Assembly: GCA_002238925.1 (NCBI GenBank)
Contig: MPNH01000008.1
Coordinates: 1 to 64,000, forward strand
Source: Spirochaetaceae bacterium bin103
Lineage (GTDB): Bacteria > Spirochaetota > Spirochaetia > SZUA-6 > Bin103
Direction: 5' to 3'
Length of the DNA stretch: 64,000 nt
Of the stretch, positions 1 to 11,984 are shown piece after piece (position 1 is the first letter of the stretch; the number at the start of each line of letters is the position of its first letter). The position numbers and the translations under genes were made by a program. The notes under the pieces were generated by a model. It was not told the DNA's origin, made no database searches, and saw only the letters and a program-made list of their open reading frames with translations.

Positions 1-2
1 TC

Positions 3-3272
<3,270 letters not shown>

Positions 3273-3316
3273 TCCCTGCGCCCCCGCTCCGCGTCGGGCA
3301 AGAGGTGCGGCGGGCG

Positions 3317-3325
3317 TGGTATGCT
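3317..3325 (+). promoter_or_regulatory. Possible extended -10 promoter of the LON-domain gene
   Basis: A TG-G-TATGCT element (TATGCT at 3320-3325) lies 16 bases before the ATG at 3342, and a GAGG ribosome-binding site is at 3334-3337. No convincing -35 box is seen. This would give the LON-domain gene its own start independent of mfd. Confidence 0.3.
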
Positions 3326-3341
3326 GAACGAGTGAGGCGCG

Positions 3342-3974
3342 ATGCCGGAACCTGACGCGACGCTCCCGCTGTTCCCGCTCAACGTGGTGTTGTATCCGCG
3401 TGCGCCCCTGCCGCTGCACATCTTCGAAGATCGCTACAAGAAAATGGTGGCCGCGGTGCTCGATGGCGAAGGTGTGTTCGGGATGGTGTGCGCCGGCAAG
3501 GACGGAGTGGCGCGCGTCGGCTGCACCGCCAAGATCGTCAAGGTAATCCGGCGCTACGACGACGGCCGCATGGACATCCTGACCGTCGGCATGCGCCGCT
3601 TCCGTATTGCCCGCCTGCTGACCGACGAGGCGTATCTGCAGGCACAGGTGAGCTTTTTTGGCGACGACGCCGCCGGCTCCGGCGGCAAGCTGGTGCAACG
3701 CTGCATGGCGTTGTACCGCGAGATCTACGAAACGACGCCGGGCAACCTGCCGAAAGCCGACCTGGAGGGCTCTTCCGCCACGGTCGCGTCGTTCTACTTC
3801 GCGTACTTCAGCGATCTGTCGCTGGTGCGCAAGCAGCAGTTCCTGGAACTCACCGACCCGAACGCCCGCCTGCGTGAGCTGCGCAAGGCGTTCGAGCGGC
3901 GTCTGCGCGAGCACAAGGAGAGCGGCCGCCGCGCCCGCCTGGTCGAGGGCAACGGCCACATCCCCCCGCAGTGA
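3342..3974 (+). CDS. LON substrate-binding domain protein
   Basis: This 210-residue protein matches the stand-alone N-terminal (LAN) domain of Lon proteases: LPLFPLNVVLYPRAPLPLHIFEDRY at the start, then GVARVGCTAKIVKV and DGRMDILTVGMRRFRI. It has no AAA+ ATPase or Ser-Lys protease domain, so it is not Lon itself. Such short proteins are widespread; a role in substrate recognition or protein quality control is commonly assumed but not proven. The C-terminal third is helical and charged. It follows mfd after 69 bases on the same strand and may be read through from it. Confidence 0.85.
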   Translation: MPEPDATLPLFPLNVVLYPRAPLPLHIFEDRYKKMVAAVLDGEGVFGMVCAGKDGVARVGCTAKIVKVIRRYDDGRMDILTVGMRRFRIARLLTDEAYLQAQVSFFGDDAAGSGGKLVQRCMALYREIYETTPGNLPKADLEGSSATVASFYFAYFSDLSLVRKQQFLELTDPNARLRELRKAFERRLREHKESGRRARLVEGNGHIPPQ

Positions 3975-4082
3975 GGGGCGCCGCACCCGCGGCAGGCTGC
4001 GCGGTGTCCGCGGCAGTCGCGTTGCGGCGGCGGTGCGAGGCGGGATACGCTGTGCGCGGGGAGGGGGGACCTGCTGGAAGAG

Positions 4083-6467
4083 ATGGTGGCCGAGCTGCGC
4101 GGCGACCCTGCGTTCATGAGCGGGGTGTGCCACTGGCAAGTGCTGCCGGCCCGCGAAGCGTGCACGAGGCCGTTTGCAGCGGCCGTCGACGGGCGCCTGC
4201 GCGGCGCCTTGCGGCGGCGCGGCATCGGCACGTGGTATAGCCACCAGGAGCGCTGCTTCGAACTGACCCGGGCGGGCCGCAACGTGGTGCTGGTCACGCC
4301 CACCGCATCGGGCAAGACGCTGGCCTACAACCTGCCGATCCTGCAGCGGTGCATCGACGACCCCGACGCCTCTGCCCTGTACCTGTTTCCGACCAAGGCG
4401 CTGGCACAGGATCAGCGCCACGAGTTGGACGGGCTGGTTCGCGAAGCCGGGCTGGGCCTGTCCGTGGCCACTTACGATGGCGACACGCCCGCCTCCGCCC
4501 GCCGTGCGGTCCGCGCCCGGGCGCGGCTGGTCATCTCCAACCCCGACATGCTGCACGCGGCAGTGCTGCCCCACCATCCGCAGTGGGAGCGGTTCTTCCG
4601 CGGTCTGCGTTACGTGGTAATCGACGAGTTGCATACTTACCGTGGCATCTTCGGTTCCCATTTTACCAACGTGCTGCGCCGCCTGCGCCGGCTGACCTCG
4701 TTCTACGGCGTGCGGCCGCAGTTTCTGTGTTGCTCGGCGACTATCGGCAATCCGCGGCAGCTCGCGGAGCGCATTGTCGGGCAGCCGGTGGAGCTGATCG
4801 CCGCCAGCGGAGCGGCGAGCGGCGAGCGCCACTTCGTGCTGTACAACCCGCCGCTGGTGGACCGCGAGCAGGGGATTCGGCGCAGCGTGGTACTGGAGGC
4901 GCGCACGGTGGCGGCACGGCTGCTGCGCCGCGGCATCCAGACCATCGTGTTTGCGCGCTCGCGGGCGCGCACCGAACTGCTGGCCGCCTACCTGCGGGAC
5001 GCGCTGACCCGCGGCGGCGGGGACGGCGCACGGCTGGCCGCGTACCGGGGCGGCTATCTGGCCAGCGAGCGGCGCGCCATTGAGCACGGGCTGCGCGCCG
5101 GCACGCTCGACGGCGTGGTGGCCACCACCGCCCTGGAGCTGGGCATAGACATCGGCAGCCTAGACGCCTCGGTGCTGGCCGGGTTCCCGGGCACCATCGC
5201 CGCCACCTGGCAGCAGGCCGGCCGCGCCGGGCGCCGCAACACGGCTTCCCTGTCCATCCTGATCGCGTCGGCGTCGCCGATCGACCAGTTCATCATCCGC
5301 CACCCCGAGTATTTCTTTGCCGGCTCCCCAGAAAGCGGCTGGGTGGATCCCGACAACATTTACGTGCTGCTGAACCATGTGCGGTGCTCGGCGTTCGAGA
5401 TGCCGTTTGCCGACGCCGAACTGTGCGCCGGCGGTGCGTCGTTCGGGGCCGCCGCCGGCGACCTGCTGCGCCATCTGCGCGACCGCGGCGAAGTACGGGC
5501 CACCGCCGGGCGCTGGCACTGGACCGACAGTTCCTATCCGGCCGAGCAGGTGTCATTGCGGACCGCGACCGCCGCCGGCGTGGCGATCATCGACCTGAGC
5601 GGAGGCGGGCGGCGGGTGATTGGCGAGATGGACCTGGCATCCGCCAAGACGCTGCTGTTCCCGGGTGCGATCTATCTCCACCACGGCGTGTCGCACATCG
5701 TTACCGGTCTCGACCCGGAGCGCCGCCAATGCACGGTGGAGCAGAGCGATGCCGGCTACTTCACCGAGGCGGTGGTGCAATCGGAGCTGACCATTGAGCG
5801 GCGCGAGCGCGACGAGGTAGGCGCCGAGCTGGGGCTGCTCCTGGCGGACATCCGGGTGCACCGGCGGGCGACCGCCTTTCGGAAGCTGCGTTACGGCACC
5901 CACGAGAAGGTCGGCGCCGGCGACATCGATCTGCCCGCCGACCAGATGCACACCTGCTCGGTCGTGTTGCACTTCCCGCCCCACACCACGGGCGGCGCCT
6001 ACCTGGCACGCTGCGGCGCCGCGCTGCGCTCGTTCGTGGTGGAGGGGATGGCGGCGCTGCTGCACAACGTTGCGCCGCTGTTCCTGCTGTGCGATCCCGG
6101 CGACCTGGCGGCGGCCGCGCGTACCCGGGACGGCGAGCTCGGCTGCCCGGCCGTGTACCTGTACGACGCCTGTCCGGGCGGCGCCGGGCTGGCGGCGGGG
6201 CTGCACGGGCAGCTGGCACGCGTGCTGGACGGCTGCCGCGATCTGCTGGCCGCGTGTCCGTGCGGCGCCGGGTGCCCGTCCTGTATCGGTCCACCGGTTG
6301 TGCTGCCGCCCGAGTCGGGCGTGGACCACGCGCACGATGTGGACGGCACAACGCACAACGGCAAGGAGCGGCTGCTGGAGGCGCTGGCGCACCTGCATCC
6401 GGGCGCGCCGGCAGGTGCGACACCGGCCGCGGAGCCGGTGGCCGCGGCCGCGGGGGAACCGGCGTGA
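4083..6467 (+). CDS. mrfA: DEAD/DEAH helicase with C-terminal DUF1998 (MrfA/YprA family)
   Basis: A 794-residue superfamily 2 helicase. Motif I is TPTASGKTLAY near residue 77, motif II is a DELH variant (VIDELHTY), motif III is CSATIGNP, and motifs V-VI are TTALELGIDIG and QQAGRAGRR. The C-terminus carries the DUF1998 domain with a cysteine cluster (ACPCGAGCPSCIG) expected to bind zinc. In Bacillus subtilis the homologue MrfA acts with the nuclease MrfB in nucleotide-excision-independent repair of mitomycin C damage; that role is inferred here from family and from the adjacent MrfB-like gene, whose GTG overlaps this stop. The start could lie a few codons upstream, since the frame stays open before the ATG. 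Confidence 0.9.
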   Translation: MVAELRGDPAFMSGVCHWQVLPAREACTRPFAAAVDGRLRGALRRRGIGTWYSHQERCFELTRAGRNVVLVTPTASGKTLAYNLPILQRCIDDPDASALYLFPTKALAQDQRHELDGLVREAGLGLSVATYDGDTPASARRAVRARARLVISNPDMLHAAVLPHHPQWERFFRGLRYVVIDELHTYRGIFGSHFTNVLRRLRRLTSFYGVRPQFLCCSATIGNPRQLAERIVGQPVELIAASGAASGERHFVLYNPPLVDREQGIRRSVVLEARTVAARLLRRGIQTIVFARSRARTELLAAYLRDALTRGGGDGARLAAYRGGYLASERRAIEHGLRAGTLDGVVATTALELGIDIGSLDASVLAGFPGTIAATWQQAGRAGRRNTASLSILIASASPIDQFIIRHPEYFFAGSPESGWVDPDNIYVLLNHVRCSAFEMPFADAELCAGGASFGAAAGDLLRHLRDRGEVRATAGRWHWTDSSYPAEQVSLRTATAAGVAIIDLSGGGRRVIGEMDLASAKTLLFPGAIYLHHGVSHIVTGLDPERRQCTVEQSDAGYFTEAVVQSELTIERRERDEVGAELGLLLADIRVHRRATAFRKLRYGTHEKVGAGDIDLPADQMHTCSVVLHFPPHTTGGAYLARCGAALRSFVVEGMAALLHNVAPLFLLCDPGDLAAAARTRDGELGCPAVYLYDACPGGAGLAAGLHGQLARVLDGCRDLLAACPCGAGCPSCIGPPVVLPPESGVDHAHDVDGTTHNGKERLLEALAHLHPGAPAGATPAAEPVAAAAGEPA

Positions 6468-7651
6468 GCGCATCGATTCGCGATCGACTCGGGATGATCA
6501 CGGGGTCCGAGCTGGCGGAGGCGTCCCAACCGGCGGCGGCGGCGCCGCTGGCGGAGGCATCGCGGGTGCCGGAGCAACTGCGCGCTGCCGGCTGGCGGGA
6601 GATTGCGCCGTTCGTCCACGTTCGCGGCGGCGAGGCGGCCCTTCCCGCCCGCGTCACGGGTGCCGATGCCGCGAGCCAACTGCTGCCCGCCGACTGCCGG
6701 GTCGGCGACTGCCTGTTCTGGGACACCGAGACCACCGGCCTGGCGGGCGCCGGCACGGTGATTTTCCTGGTCGGATGCGCCTGGGTGGACGGGCCGCGGG
6801 TGCGGTTCGAGCAGGTGTTTCTGGCCGACTTCCCCGGCGAGCAACGGTTCCTGGAGCACCTGCGCGACCTGTTCTCCCGCTTCCAGGTGTTCGTGTCCTA
6901 CAATGGCAAGGCGTTCGATTCCACCATCCTCAAGACCCGCCTGGTGATGTCCGGGGTGACCATGGCGCTCGGCTATCAGCTCGATCTGCTCTACCTGGCG
7001 CGCCGTTTCTGGCGCCGGCTGCTCGACAACTGCCGGTTGACCACGATCGAGGAGGAGGTGCTCGGCGTGTCGCGCAGCGACGACATCCCCGGTTGGATGG
7101 CGCCCGAGATCTACTTCGACAGTCTGCGCCGCGGCGTCTTGGGCCAGTTGCCGGCGGTGTTCGAGCACAACGAGTCGGACGTTCTGGCGCTGGTGCGCCT
7201 GCTGGCCGTGGTGAACGGGGTGTTGGCCGGCGATGCGGACCGGGAACCGGCGCTGGGGGTCGATCGCGGGGCGGTGGGCTCGTTCCTGCTCCAACAGGGA
7301 GACCGGCGCGGGGCGGGCATGCTGCGCCAGGCGTACGGCACCGGCGACGAGGATGCCGGCCACCTGCTCGGACTGCACCTCAAGCGGGCCGCCGATTGGC
7401 GCGCCGCCGTCGCGTTGTGGCAGGACATGGCGCGCGCGCACGGCAGCCTGCGCGCGGCCGTGGAATTGAGCAAGTACTACGAGCATCGCGCGCGGGACCT
7501 GCAGGCGGCGCTGACCGCGATTGCTCCGTTCGTTGCGGCGCTTGGCGCCGGTACGGCCGGCGCCGGCGAGCAATCCGTGGACCGGGATCTCCTGCTGCAC
7601 CGCGAGGCGCGCATCCGCGCCAAGCTGCGCCGCTCCGCTCAGGAACGGTAG
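6464..7651 (+). CDS. mrfB: RNase H-like 3'-5' exonuclease with C-terminal TPR region (MrfB/YprB family)
   Basis: The GTG start at 6464 overlaps the helicase stop by four bases (GTGA), giving 395 residues, close to the B. subtilis MrfB length. The exonuclease core shows the DEDD pattern: FWDTETTGLAGAG (first Asp and Glu), YNGKAFDSTILKTRL, and HNESDVLALVRLL near the end of the fold. The C-terminal 130 residues (MLRQAYGTGDEDAGHLLGL, WRAAVALWQDMARAHG) read as helical TPR-like repeats. The family supplies the nuclease of a helicase-nuclease DNA repair pair. Translational coupling supports stoichiometric production of the two subunits. It converges with, and overlaps by 13 bases, the acetyltransferase on the other strand. 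Confidence 0.87.
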   Translation: MSASIRDRLGMITGSELAEASQPAAAAPLAEASRVPEQLRAAGWREIAPFVHVRGGEAALPARVTGADAASQLLPADCRVGDCLFWDTETTGLAGAGTVIFLVGCAWVDGPRVRFEQVFLADFPGEQRFLEHLRDLFSRFQVFVSYNGKAFDSTILKTRLVMSGVTMALGYQLDLLYLARRFWRRLLDNCRLTTIEEEVLGVSRSDDIPGWMAPEIYFDSLRRGVLGQLPAVFEHNESDVLALVRLLAVVNGVLAGDADREPALGVDRGAVGSFLLQQGDRRGAGMLRQAYGTGDEDAGHLLGLHLKRAADWRAAVALWQDMARAHGSLRAAVELSKYYEHRARDLQAALTAIAPFVAALGAGTAGAGEQSVDRDLLLHREARIRAKLRRSAQER

Positions 7652-8484
7652 TAGCAGATGCGGTATTCGTCGCGGGTCACAAAGCCGAGGTTCTCGTAGA
7701 GGCGGATGGCGGACCGGTTGTCTGGTTTTACGAACAGGGTTGCCGACTTGCCGGCGGCAAACAGGCTGCGCAGCAGTTCGGTCATGACCGCGGCGCCGTA
7801 GCCGCGGCCGCGCCGCGGCTCCTCGGTGAACACGCCGCCGATCTGGTCGACCGCGACGCCGCGCGCGTTGGTGCCCGCCTTGGTGACCGGGTGGCCGCGC
7901 ACGGTGCCGAAGTAGACCAGCTCGCGTTGCAGGCCGCGGCGCAGCAGGCGCAGGCACTCGTCGGCATTGAACCGGGAGCCGTCGAGCAATACCTCTTCCA
8001 GTTCGTAGGCGCGCTGCAGGTCGAACAGCCGCTTCGCGTCGCGCGCACGGCCGCGCTGCAGGCTCAGCTCCGCCGGTGCGGCGGCGCTGCGGCAGGAGGC
8101 GGCGTCCACGGTCATCAACAGGTAATCCACCACCGCGTAGCCGCGTCCGAGCAGTTCCTGGACGCGCGCTACCTCGGCGCGCAGGCCCATGGCGGAGTGC
8201 AGGCGGCCGCATGCGCGGTACACCAGCGGGCGCAGCGCGCGCGGCAGCGGCAGGTCGCCGCCGAGCGCCGGCAGCACCAGCCCGGAACGCGTCACCAGGA
8301 GCGAAGGGGAGGCGCCCGATGCGTGCTCGTCCACCAGCACGCTCCACGTCGGCCATGGCCGACGGGAGCGCTGCGCGGACTCGGCGAGGCGGGCGCTGAA
8401 CGGCACGTAGGCCCATTCCCACTCGCGCAGGCCGCGGGCCACCGGCTCCAGGTCGGCGGCCGACGCGAAGCGCCAGCCGCTCAT
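7639..8484 (-). CDS. GNAT-family N-acetyltransferase
   Basis: A 281-residue protein whose C-terminal third is a GNAT fold: GGVFTEEPRRGRGYGAAVM contains the acetyl-CoA pyrophosphate-binding loop (RGRGYG), and NRSAIRLYENLGFV is the usual last strand-helix. The N-terminal half has no recognised motif and may be a degenerate GNAT repeat, as in two-domain FR47-like proteins. The ATG at 8484 sits in an ATGA overlap with the stop of the upstream GH3 gene, so the two are translationally coupled. The acceptor substrate cannot be deduced; an amino sugar or peptide released by the GH3 enzyme is a reasonable guess only. Confidence 0.8.
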   Translation of the reverse strand: MSGWRFASAADLEPVARGLREWEWAYVPFSARLAESAQRSRRPWPTWSVLVDEHASGASPSLLVTRSGLVLPALGGDLPLPRALRPLVYRACGRLHSAMGLRAEVARVQELLGRGYAVVDYLLMTVDAASCRSAAAPAELSLQRGRARDAKRLFDLQRAYELEEVLLDGSRFNADECLRLLRRGLQRELVYFGTVRGHPVTKAGTNARGVAVDQIGGVFTEEPRRGRGYGAAVMTELLRSLFAAGKSATLFVKPDNRSAIRLYENLGFVTRDEYRICYYRS

Positions 8485-10229
8485 GGCGCGGCGCCGGCGA
8501 AGTCCAGCGGCCAGCGCCCGGGGGCGGGGTAATCGCCGGCCAGCACGGCAAATCCGGCATCGAACGAAGCGGCGCTGTTGCCGTACACGGCGACCGCCGT
8601 TTGCACCCACGGCACCTCCCGCAGGTACACCGGCGTAAGCGCCGACAGCACGACAATGCGGTCGGCGAGCGGCTCCATGGCGGTGAGGATCTCCAGGCTG
8701 TTGAAGTTGGCCAGCTCGAAGATGATGGTGTCGTAGCGGCGTGCGGTGGCTGGAATCGCGCTGAGGTGCGGTTCGCGGGCGTAGTAGAACGGACTCCAGG
8801 GGAACTTGGCGGTCTCCGCGTCGGGATAGCGCCGGCGGCCGGCGTCCAGGAAGGCGCGGTGCTGGCCGGCGAGCAAGGTGCGTCCGCGTGCCTCGGGCAG
8901 CGGCAGCCTGGCGTCCCGCACCACGGTGACGGCGCGCGCCGCCGACGCGAAAAAGAACTCCGCCGCCCCCGGCGCCGGCACCAGGTCGGCCAGCGACCCG
9001 GCTGACGATGCGCCCGAAGCGAGCGGCAGCGGCGGATCGGCGGTCACGGCGGCGCGTTTCGCCTCCAGCACGCGCAGCGCGGCGGCTGCCACCCGGTCCC
9101 GGAAGCGCACGTCTTCCTGCATGCGCTGCCGCGCAACCTCCCAGGCGCGTTCCTGCCACGCCTGCGTGTGCGATACCAGCGCCAAGTCGTTGCCCGCCGC
9201 GATGGCCGCCACCACCGCCTCTGCCGGCGACCCGGCGTACTGCACCGCGCCGGCCATCTCCAGGTCGTCGGTGACCACGACACCTTTGAAGCCGAGCCGG
9301 TCGCGCAGCAGCTCGTCCATGAACAGCGGCGACAGCGAGGCGGGCACGTCCTCGCCGGCGATCGCCGGGAACGCCAGGTGGCCGCTCATGACCGCCGGCA
9401 GCCCCTCGCGGATCAGGAACCGGTAGGGGACCAGCTCGCGGTCCCACAGTTGTTGCCGGTCGGCGGCGATGCGCGGCAGTACCAGGTGAGAGTCGCGGTC
9501 GGCGGCGCCGTGGCCGGGATAGTGTTTGGCGGTGGCGATGATGCCGGCGCTCTGCAGGCCGCGAAACCAGGCTACCGCCAGCAGGCCGGCCTGCACCGGG
9601 TCGGAACCGAACGCCCGCGGCCCGATTACCGAGGCGTCGGGACTGGAGTACACGTCGACCGTGGGCGCGAAGTTCATGTTGATGCCGAGGGCGGCCAACT
9701 CCAGGCCCAGGTAGCGGCCGGTGCGGTACGCGTCGTCCGCCATGCCGGCGGCGCCGATGGCCAGGTTGCCGGGCGTCTTGGAGAGCTGGTGCTTGACGTG
9801 GTCGATCCAGCCGCCCTCCACGTCGGTGGCGATCAGCAGCGGGATGCGCCGCGGCTGGCGCTGCGCCGCCGCCTGCACCGCGTCCACGTCGCTGGCAAGC
9901 TGCGCGAGGCTGGCCACGTTGCGCGGGAAGATCTTGACGCCGCCCAGACCACGGCTCTCGATCCAGCCGAGCAGAAACGGCGTCGGCTCCGCATCGGGAT
10001 AGCCGAGCATGAACGCCTGCCCGAGCAGTTCGTCGTCGGTCAGCGAAGCGGCGAAGGCGTGCATCGCCTCGGCGCTGTCCAGCGCCTCCCAGAACGTGTC
10101 CGGCACATCGGTGCGTTGTGCAGCGGCGACGTTGTCATCCGCCGCGGTGGCCGCGCCGGCCAGCGCGACCAGTGCAGCCGCGAGCAGGACCGCGGGCGGC
10201 CGGCGCGTGCACGCAATCACGGCCCACAC
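8481..10229 (-). CDS. Exported glycoside hydrolase family 3 (beta-N-acetylhexosaminidase-like)
   Basis: A 582-residue protein with an N-terminal signal sequence (RRPPAVLLAAALVALAGAA, cleavage after the following alanines). The GH3 TIM barrel is clear: LIATDVEGGW, GINMNFAPTVDV, and the NagZ-type loop AKHYPGHGAADRDSH with the Asp-His pair used as general acid-base in bacterial beta-N-acetylglucosaminidases. VVTDDLEM holds the expected nucleophile Asp. A second, less conserved domain occupies the last 200 residues, unlike the single-domain cytoplasmic NagZ. It probably acts outside the cytoplasmic membrane on amino-sugar glycans such as peptidoglycan fragments or chitin. It is coupled to the acetyltransferase gene downstream. 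Confidence 0.9.
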   Translation of the reverse strand: MWAVIACTRRPPAVLLAAALVALAGAATAADDNVAAAQRTDVPDTFWEALDSAEAMHAFAASLTDDELLGQAFMLGYPDAEPTPFLLGWIESRGLGGVKIFPRNVASLAQLASDVDAVQAAAQRQPRRIPLLIATDVEGGWIDHVKHQLSKTPGNLAIGAAGMADDAYRTGRYLGLELAALGINMNFAPTVDVYSSPDASVIGPRAFGSDPVQAGLLAVAWFRGLQSAGIIATAKHYPGHGAADRDSHLVLPRIAADRQQLWDRELVPYRFLIREGLPAVMSGHLAFPAIAGEDVPASLSPLFMDELLRDRLGFKGVVVTDDLEMAGAVQYAGSPAEAVVAAIAAGNDLALVSHTQAWQERAWEVARQRMQEDVRFRDRVAAAALRVLEAKRAAVTADPPLPLASGASSAGSLADLVPAPGAAEFFFASAARAVTVVRDARLPLPEARGRTLLAGQHRAFLDAGRRRYPDAETAKFPWSPFYYAREPHLSAIPATARRYDTIIFELANFNSLEILTAMEPLADRIVVLSALTPVYLREVPWVQTAVAVYGNSAASFDAGFAVLAGDYPAPGRWPLDFAGAAP

Positions 10230-10299
10230 GTCGCGAAGGCGGGCATCCCTGCCGAGACCGCGCCAGCAGCCGCACCGTGCGGTTCTACGGCGAAGCCGC

Positions 10300-11115
10300 T
10301 CACCGGGATCGGGTCCACCGCGGGCAGGTGTAGCGGGCGTGCTCCAACTCTCGCGCCACGCTCTGTTCAGCGTCGGACAACACCGACGGCTCTGATCCGA
10401 GATCGGTGCGGGCCGCCTCGCTCAGCTCCTGCAACGCCTCGTCGTAGCTCCAGGGACGGCCGCTCGCCGCGGCTACCGAGGTGGCGCCGGGAATCGCCGT
10501 CTCGCCAGCGTCGGCGCCGGCGCCGCGCAGATAGCGGCTGATGCGCGCGTAGGACGTGGACAGCGGGATCGAGCCGTGTTGGAGAGCGGCGTCGCGGGTG
10601 GTGATCTGCGCACTGCCGACCAGCTTCCTCGTTCCGGCGGTGATTTCGTACTCGCCGGTGGCACGGAAGCAGTCCGGGTCCGCGTCCGCCGCCGAGGCCG
10701 TGGATGCCGCCGTGTCGCCGGGTTGCACGGCGCCGCGCACGCCGAGCGCGTTCAGCAGGCGCACCAGCAGCGCTGCCGACGCCCGGTACGCGGCGCGCTT
10801 GGTGAACGGCTGCAGATGGTCGCGCCCGAGCACGATCGCGTAGGTCACCTCGTCGTCGTGCAGCACCGCCCGCCCGCCCGTGGGCCGGCGCACCAGGTCG
10901 ACGCCGTCGCGCACCCGCATAGCGTCATCGCCGAGGTCGCCGGACGCCTGGAACCGGCCCAGCGACACGCACGGCGGCGCAAACCCATACAGCCGCAGCA
11001 CCGGCGCGCCGCCCGGTGCCATGCAGTGCAGCAGCGCCTCGTCCACCGCCATGTTGCGCGCCCCGGGCAACCGCGGGTCGATCAACAGCCGGAACGCCTG
11101 AAGCGCCTGAGTCAT
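10300..11115 (-). CDS. Lipoate/octanoate transferase family protein (LipM/LplA-like)
   Basis: A 271-residue member of the BPL_LplA_LipB fold. LVRRPTGGRAVLHDDEVTY is the family's substrate-binding motif, and EITAGTRKLVGSAQ carries the invariant lysine and GSAQ motif. A cysteine in DPDCFRATGEYEI sits where octanoyltransferases of the LipM type carry their acyl-thioester cysteine; true lipoate ligases generally lack it. LipM moves octanoate from acyl carrier protein to lipoyl domains, the first step of de novo lipoate synthesis. I therefore favour LipM-like, with LplA as the alternative. No lipA is seen nearby. Confidence 0.8.
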   Translation of the reverse strand: MTQALQAFRLLIDPRLPGARNMAVDEALLHCMAPGGAPVLRLYGFAPPCVSLGRFQASGDLGDDAMRVRDGVDLVRRPTGGRAVLHDDEVTYAIVLGRDHLQPFTKRAAYRASAALLVRLLNALGVRGAVQPGDTAASTASAADADPDCFRATGEYEITAGTRKLVGSAQITTRDAALQHGSIPLSTSYARISRYLRGAGADAGETAIPGATSVAAASGRPWSYDEALQELSEAARTDLGSEPSVLSDAEQSVARELEHARYTCPRWTRSR

Positions 11116-11280
11116 GGCGGGAAACTATACACCTCACCGACGTGCGTCGCACTCGGTCAAGTAATACGAAGTAGCGTGCAGGTTCAAATCCACGATTGGG
11201 GTTGCCTAGTCAGAACACGCTCGCGGCAACAGCCAACAGAGTCGAGTCGCACCATGGCTGAGCGGGCCATCTGAAGTCGG

Positions 11281-11673
11281 TCAGGCGAGTTCGATGCGGA
11301 TCGCCAGCCCGGGTGTCCGCGAGAGGCGGCCGTCACCGGTTACGAGTATGGTCGACAGTGCTTCGGTCAAGGCTACGTAGGCGGCATCGTAGGCGCTCAC
11401 GTTGTGGCGAAGCTGCCACATGCGATCGAGGAACAGCCCATGCGAATAGCGCTCGACCTCTAATTCGCGCCATTGGGCCAACGCGCGTTCGCAACGCGTA
11501 CTGCTCAGCAGGCCGCGCAAGGTGTAGCGGCGGAGTACGTGCGCGACCTCCACGTCAATGAGGTGCGGCGCGTGGATGGTCTCGGCCGGATCGTCCATCC
11601 GCTCCGCCAACCGTTGGCCGGCGACGGTGTTCAGCAACAACTCGACTGCACCAGAGGCATCCAGAACGAACAC
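11281..11673 (-). CDS. PIN-domain toxin (VapC/FitB type)
   Basis: A 130-residue PIN-domain ribonuclease. The acidic metal-binding residues are visible: Asp in MFVLDASGAVE, Glu in HLIDVEVAHVL, Asp in SAYDAAYVALTE and Asp in LVTGDGRL. Such toxins cleave RNA and are held inactive by a cognate DNA-binding antitoxin. It starts with GTG three bases after the antitoxin stop, so both are read from one promoter at 11956-11984. The C-terminus ends with IRIELA, typical of the family. Function is assigned with good confidence; the exact RNA target is unknown. Confidence 0.88.
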   Translation of the reverse strand: MFVLDASGAVELLLNTVAGQRLAERMDDPAETIHAPHLIDVEVAHVLRRYTLRGLLSSTRCERALAQWRELEVERYSHGLFLDRMWQLRHNVSAYDAAYVALTEALSTILVTGDGRLSRTPGLAIRIELA

Positions 11674-11676
11674 CGG

Positions 11677-11949
11677 CTACTGGTGCCGGCGGCGCCGTTC
11701 AGCCGCGTCCACTTGTTCATCGCGCGCCAGACGCTCCGCGCGCAGCACCTCCGCCGGCGACGTATCCAGTACTACGCTCGGCTGCCGGCGTATCGAGGCA
11801 AGCAGCTCGCGGCGGCTCGGGCGCTCCAGCGCCCGCTCGACTGCCGCCAGTACGTATTGGGACATGGACACCCCTTCCAGCGCGGCGCGCGCCTTCAGGC
11901 GCCGATGCATCGTCGCGGGAACGTTCCGGATCTGGATCATGCTGGACAT
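11677..11949 (-). CDS. Ribbon-helix-helix antitoxin (FitA/VapB type)
   Basis: The core MIQIRNVPATMHRRLKARA followed by EGVSMSQYVLAAVERAL is a FitA-like ribbon-helix-helix DNA-binding domain. The C-terminal half (SPAEVLRAERLARDEQ) would wrap the toxin's active site. I chose the ATG at 11949 (90 residues) because it lies exactly seven bases after a good -10 box, which implies a leaderless transcript; the ATG at 11940 is an alternative. An open frame extends upstream to 11988, but that stretch is the promoter itself. The protein is expected to autorepress by binding the palindrome in its promoter. Confidence 0.85.
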   Translation of the reverse strand: MSSMIQIRNVPATMHRRLKARAALEGVSMSQYVLAAVERALERPSRRELLASIRRQPSVVLDTSPAEVLRAERLARDEQVDAAERRRRHQ

Positions 11950-11955
11950 GAATAG

Positions 11956-11984
11956 AGTATGAAAACATGAAAATATCATGTCAA
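11956..11984 (-). promoter_or_regulatory. Promoter and palindromic operator of the toxin-antitoxin operon
   Basis: Read on the minus strand, a perfect -35 TTGACA (11984-11979) is followed after 17 bases by CATACT (11961-11956). A perfect inverted repeat with 6-base arms (ACATGA/TCATGT, 11965-11981) overlaps the -35 and fills the spacer, an ideal place for repression by the ribbon-helix-helix antitoxin. The region is AT-rich against a GC-rich background. Confidence 0.75.

Noticed and set aside
5999-8656. Very long open frame of 885 codons on the minus strand
   Set aside because: It lies opposite the helicase and exonuclease genes, which have clear motifs, and its translation is compositionally biased with no recognisable domain; long antisense frames are expected at this GC content.
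11170-11280. tRNA-like fragments (a GGTTCAAATCC T-loop-like string and a GGCTGAGCGG D-arm-like string) beside the toxin gene
   Set aside because: The stem of the T-arm does not pair beyond two bases, the order of the fragments is wrong for a tRNA on either strand, and no acceptor stem is seen.
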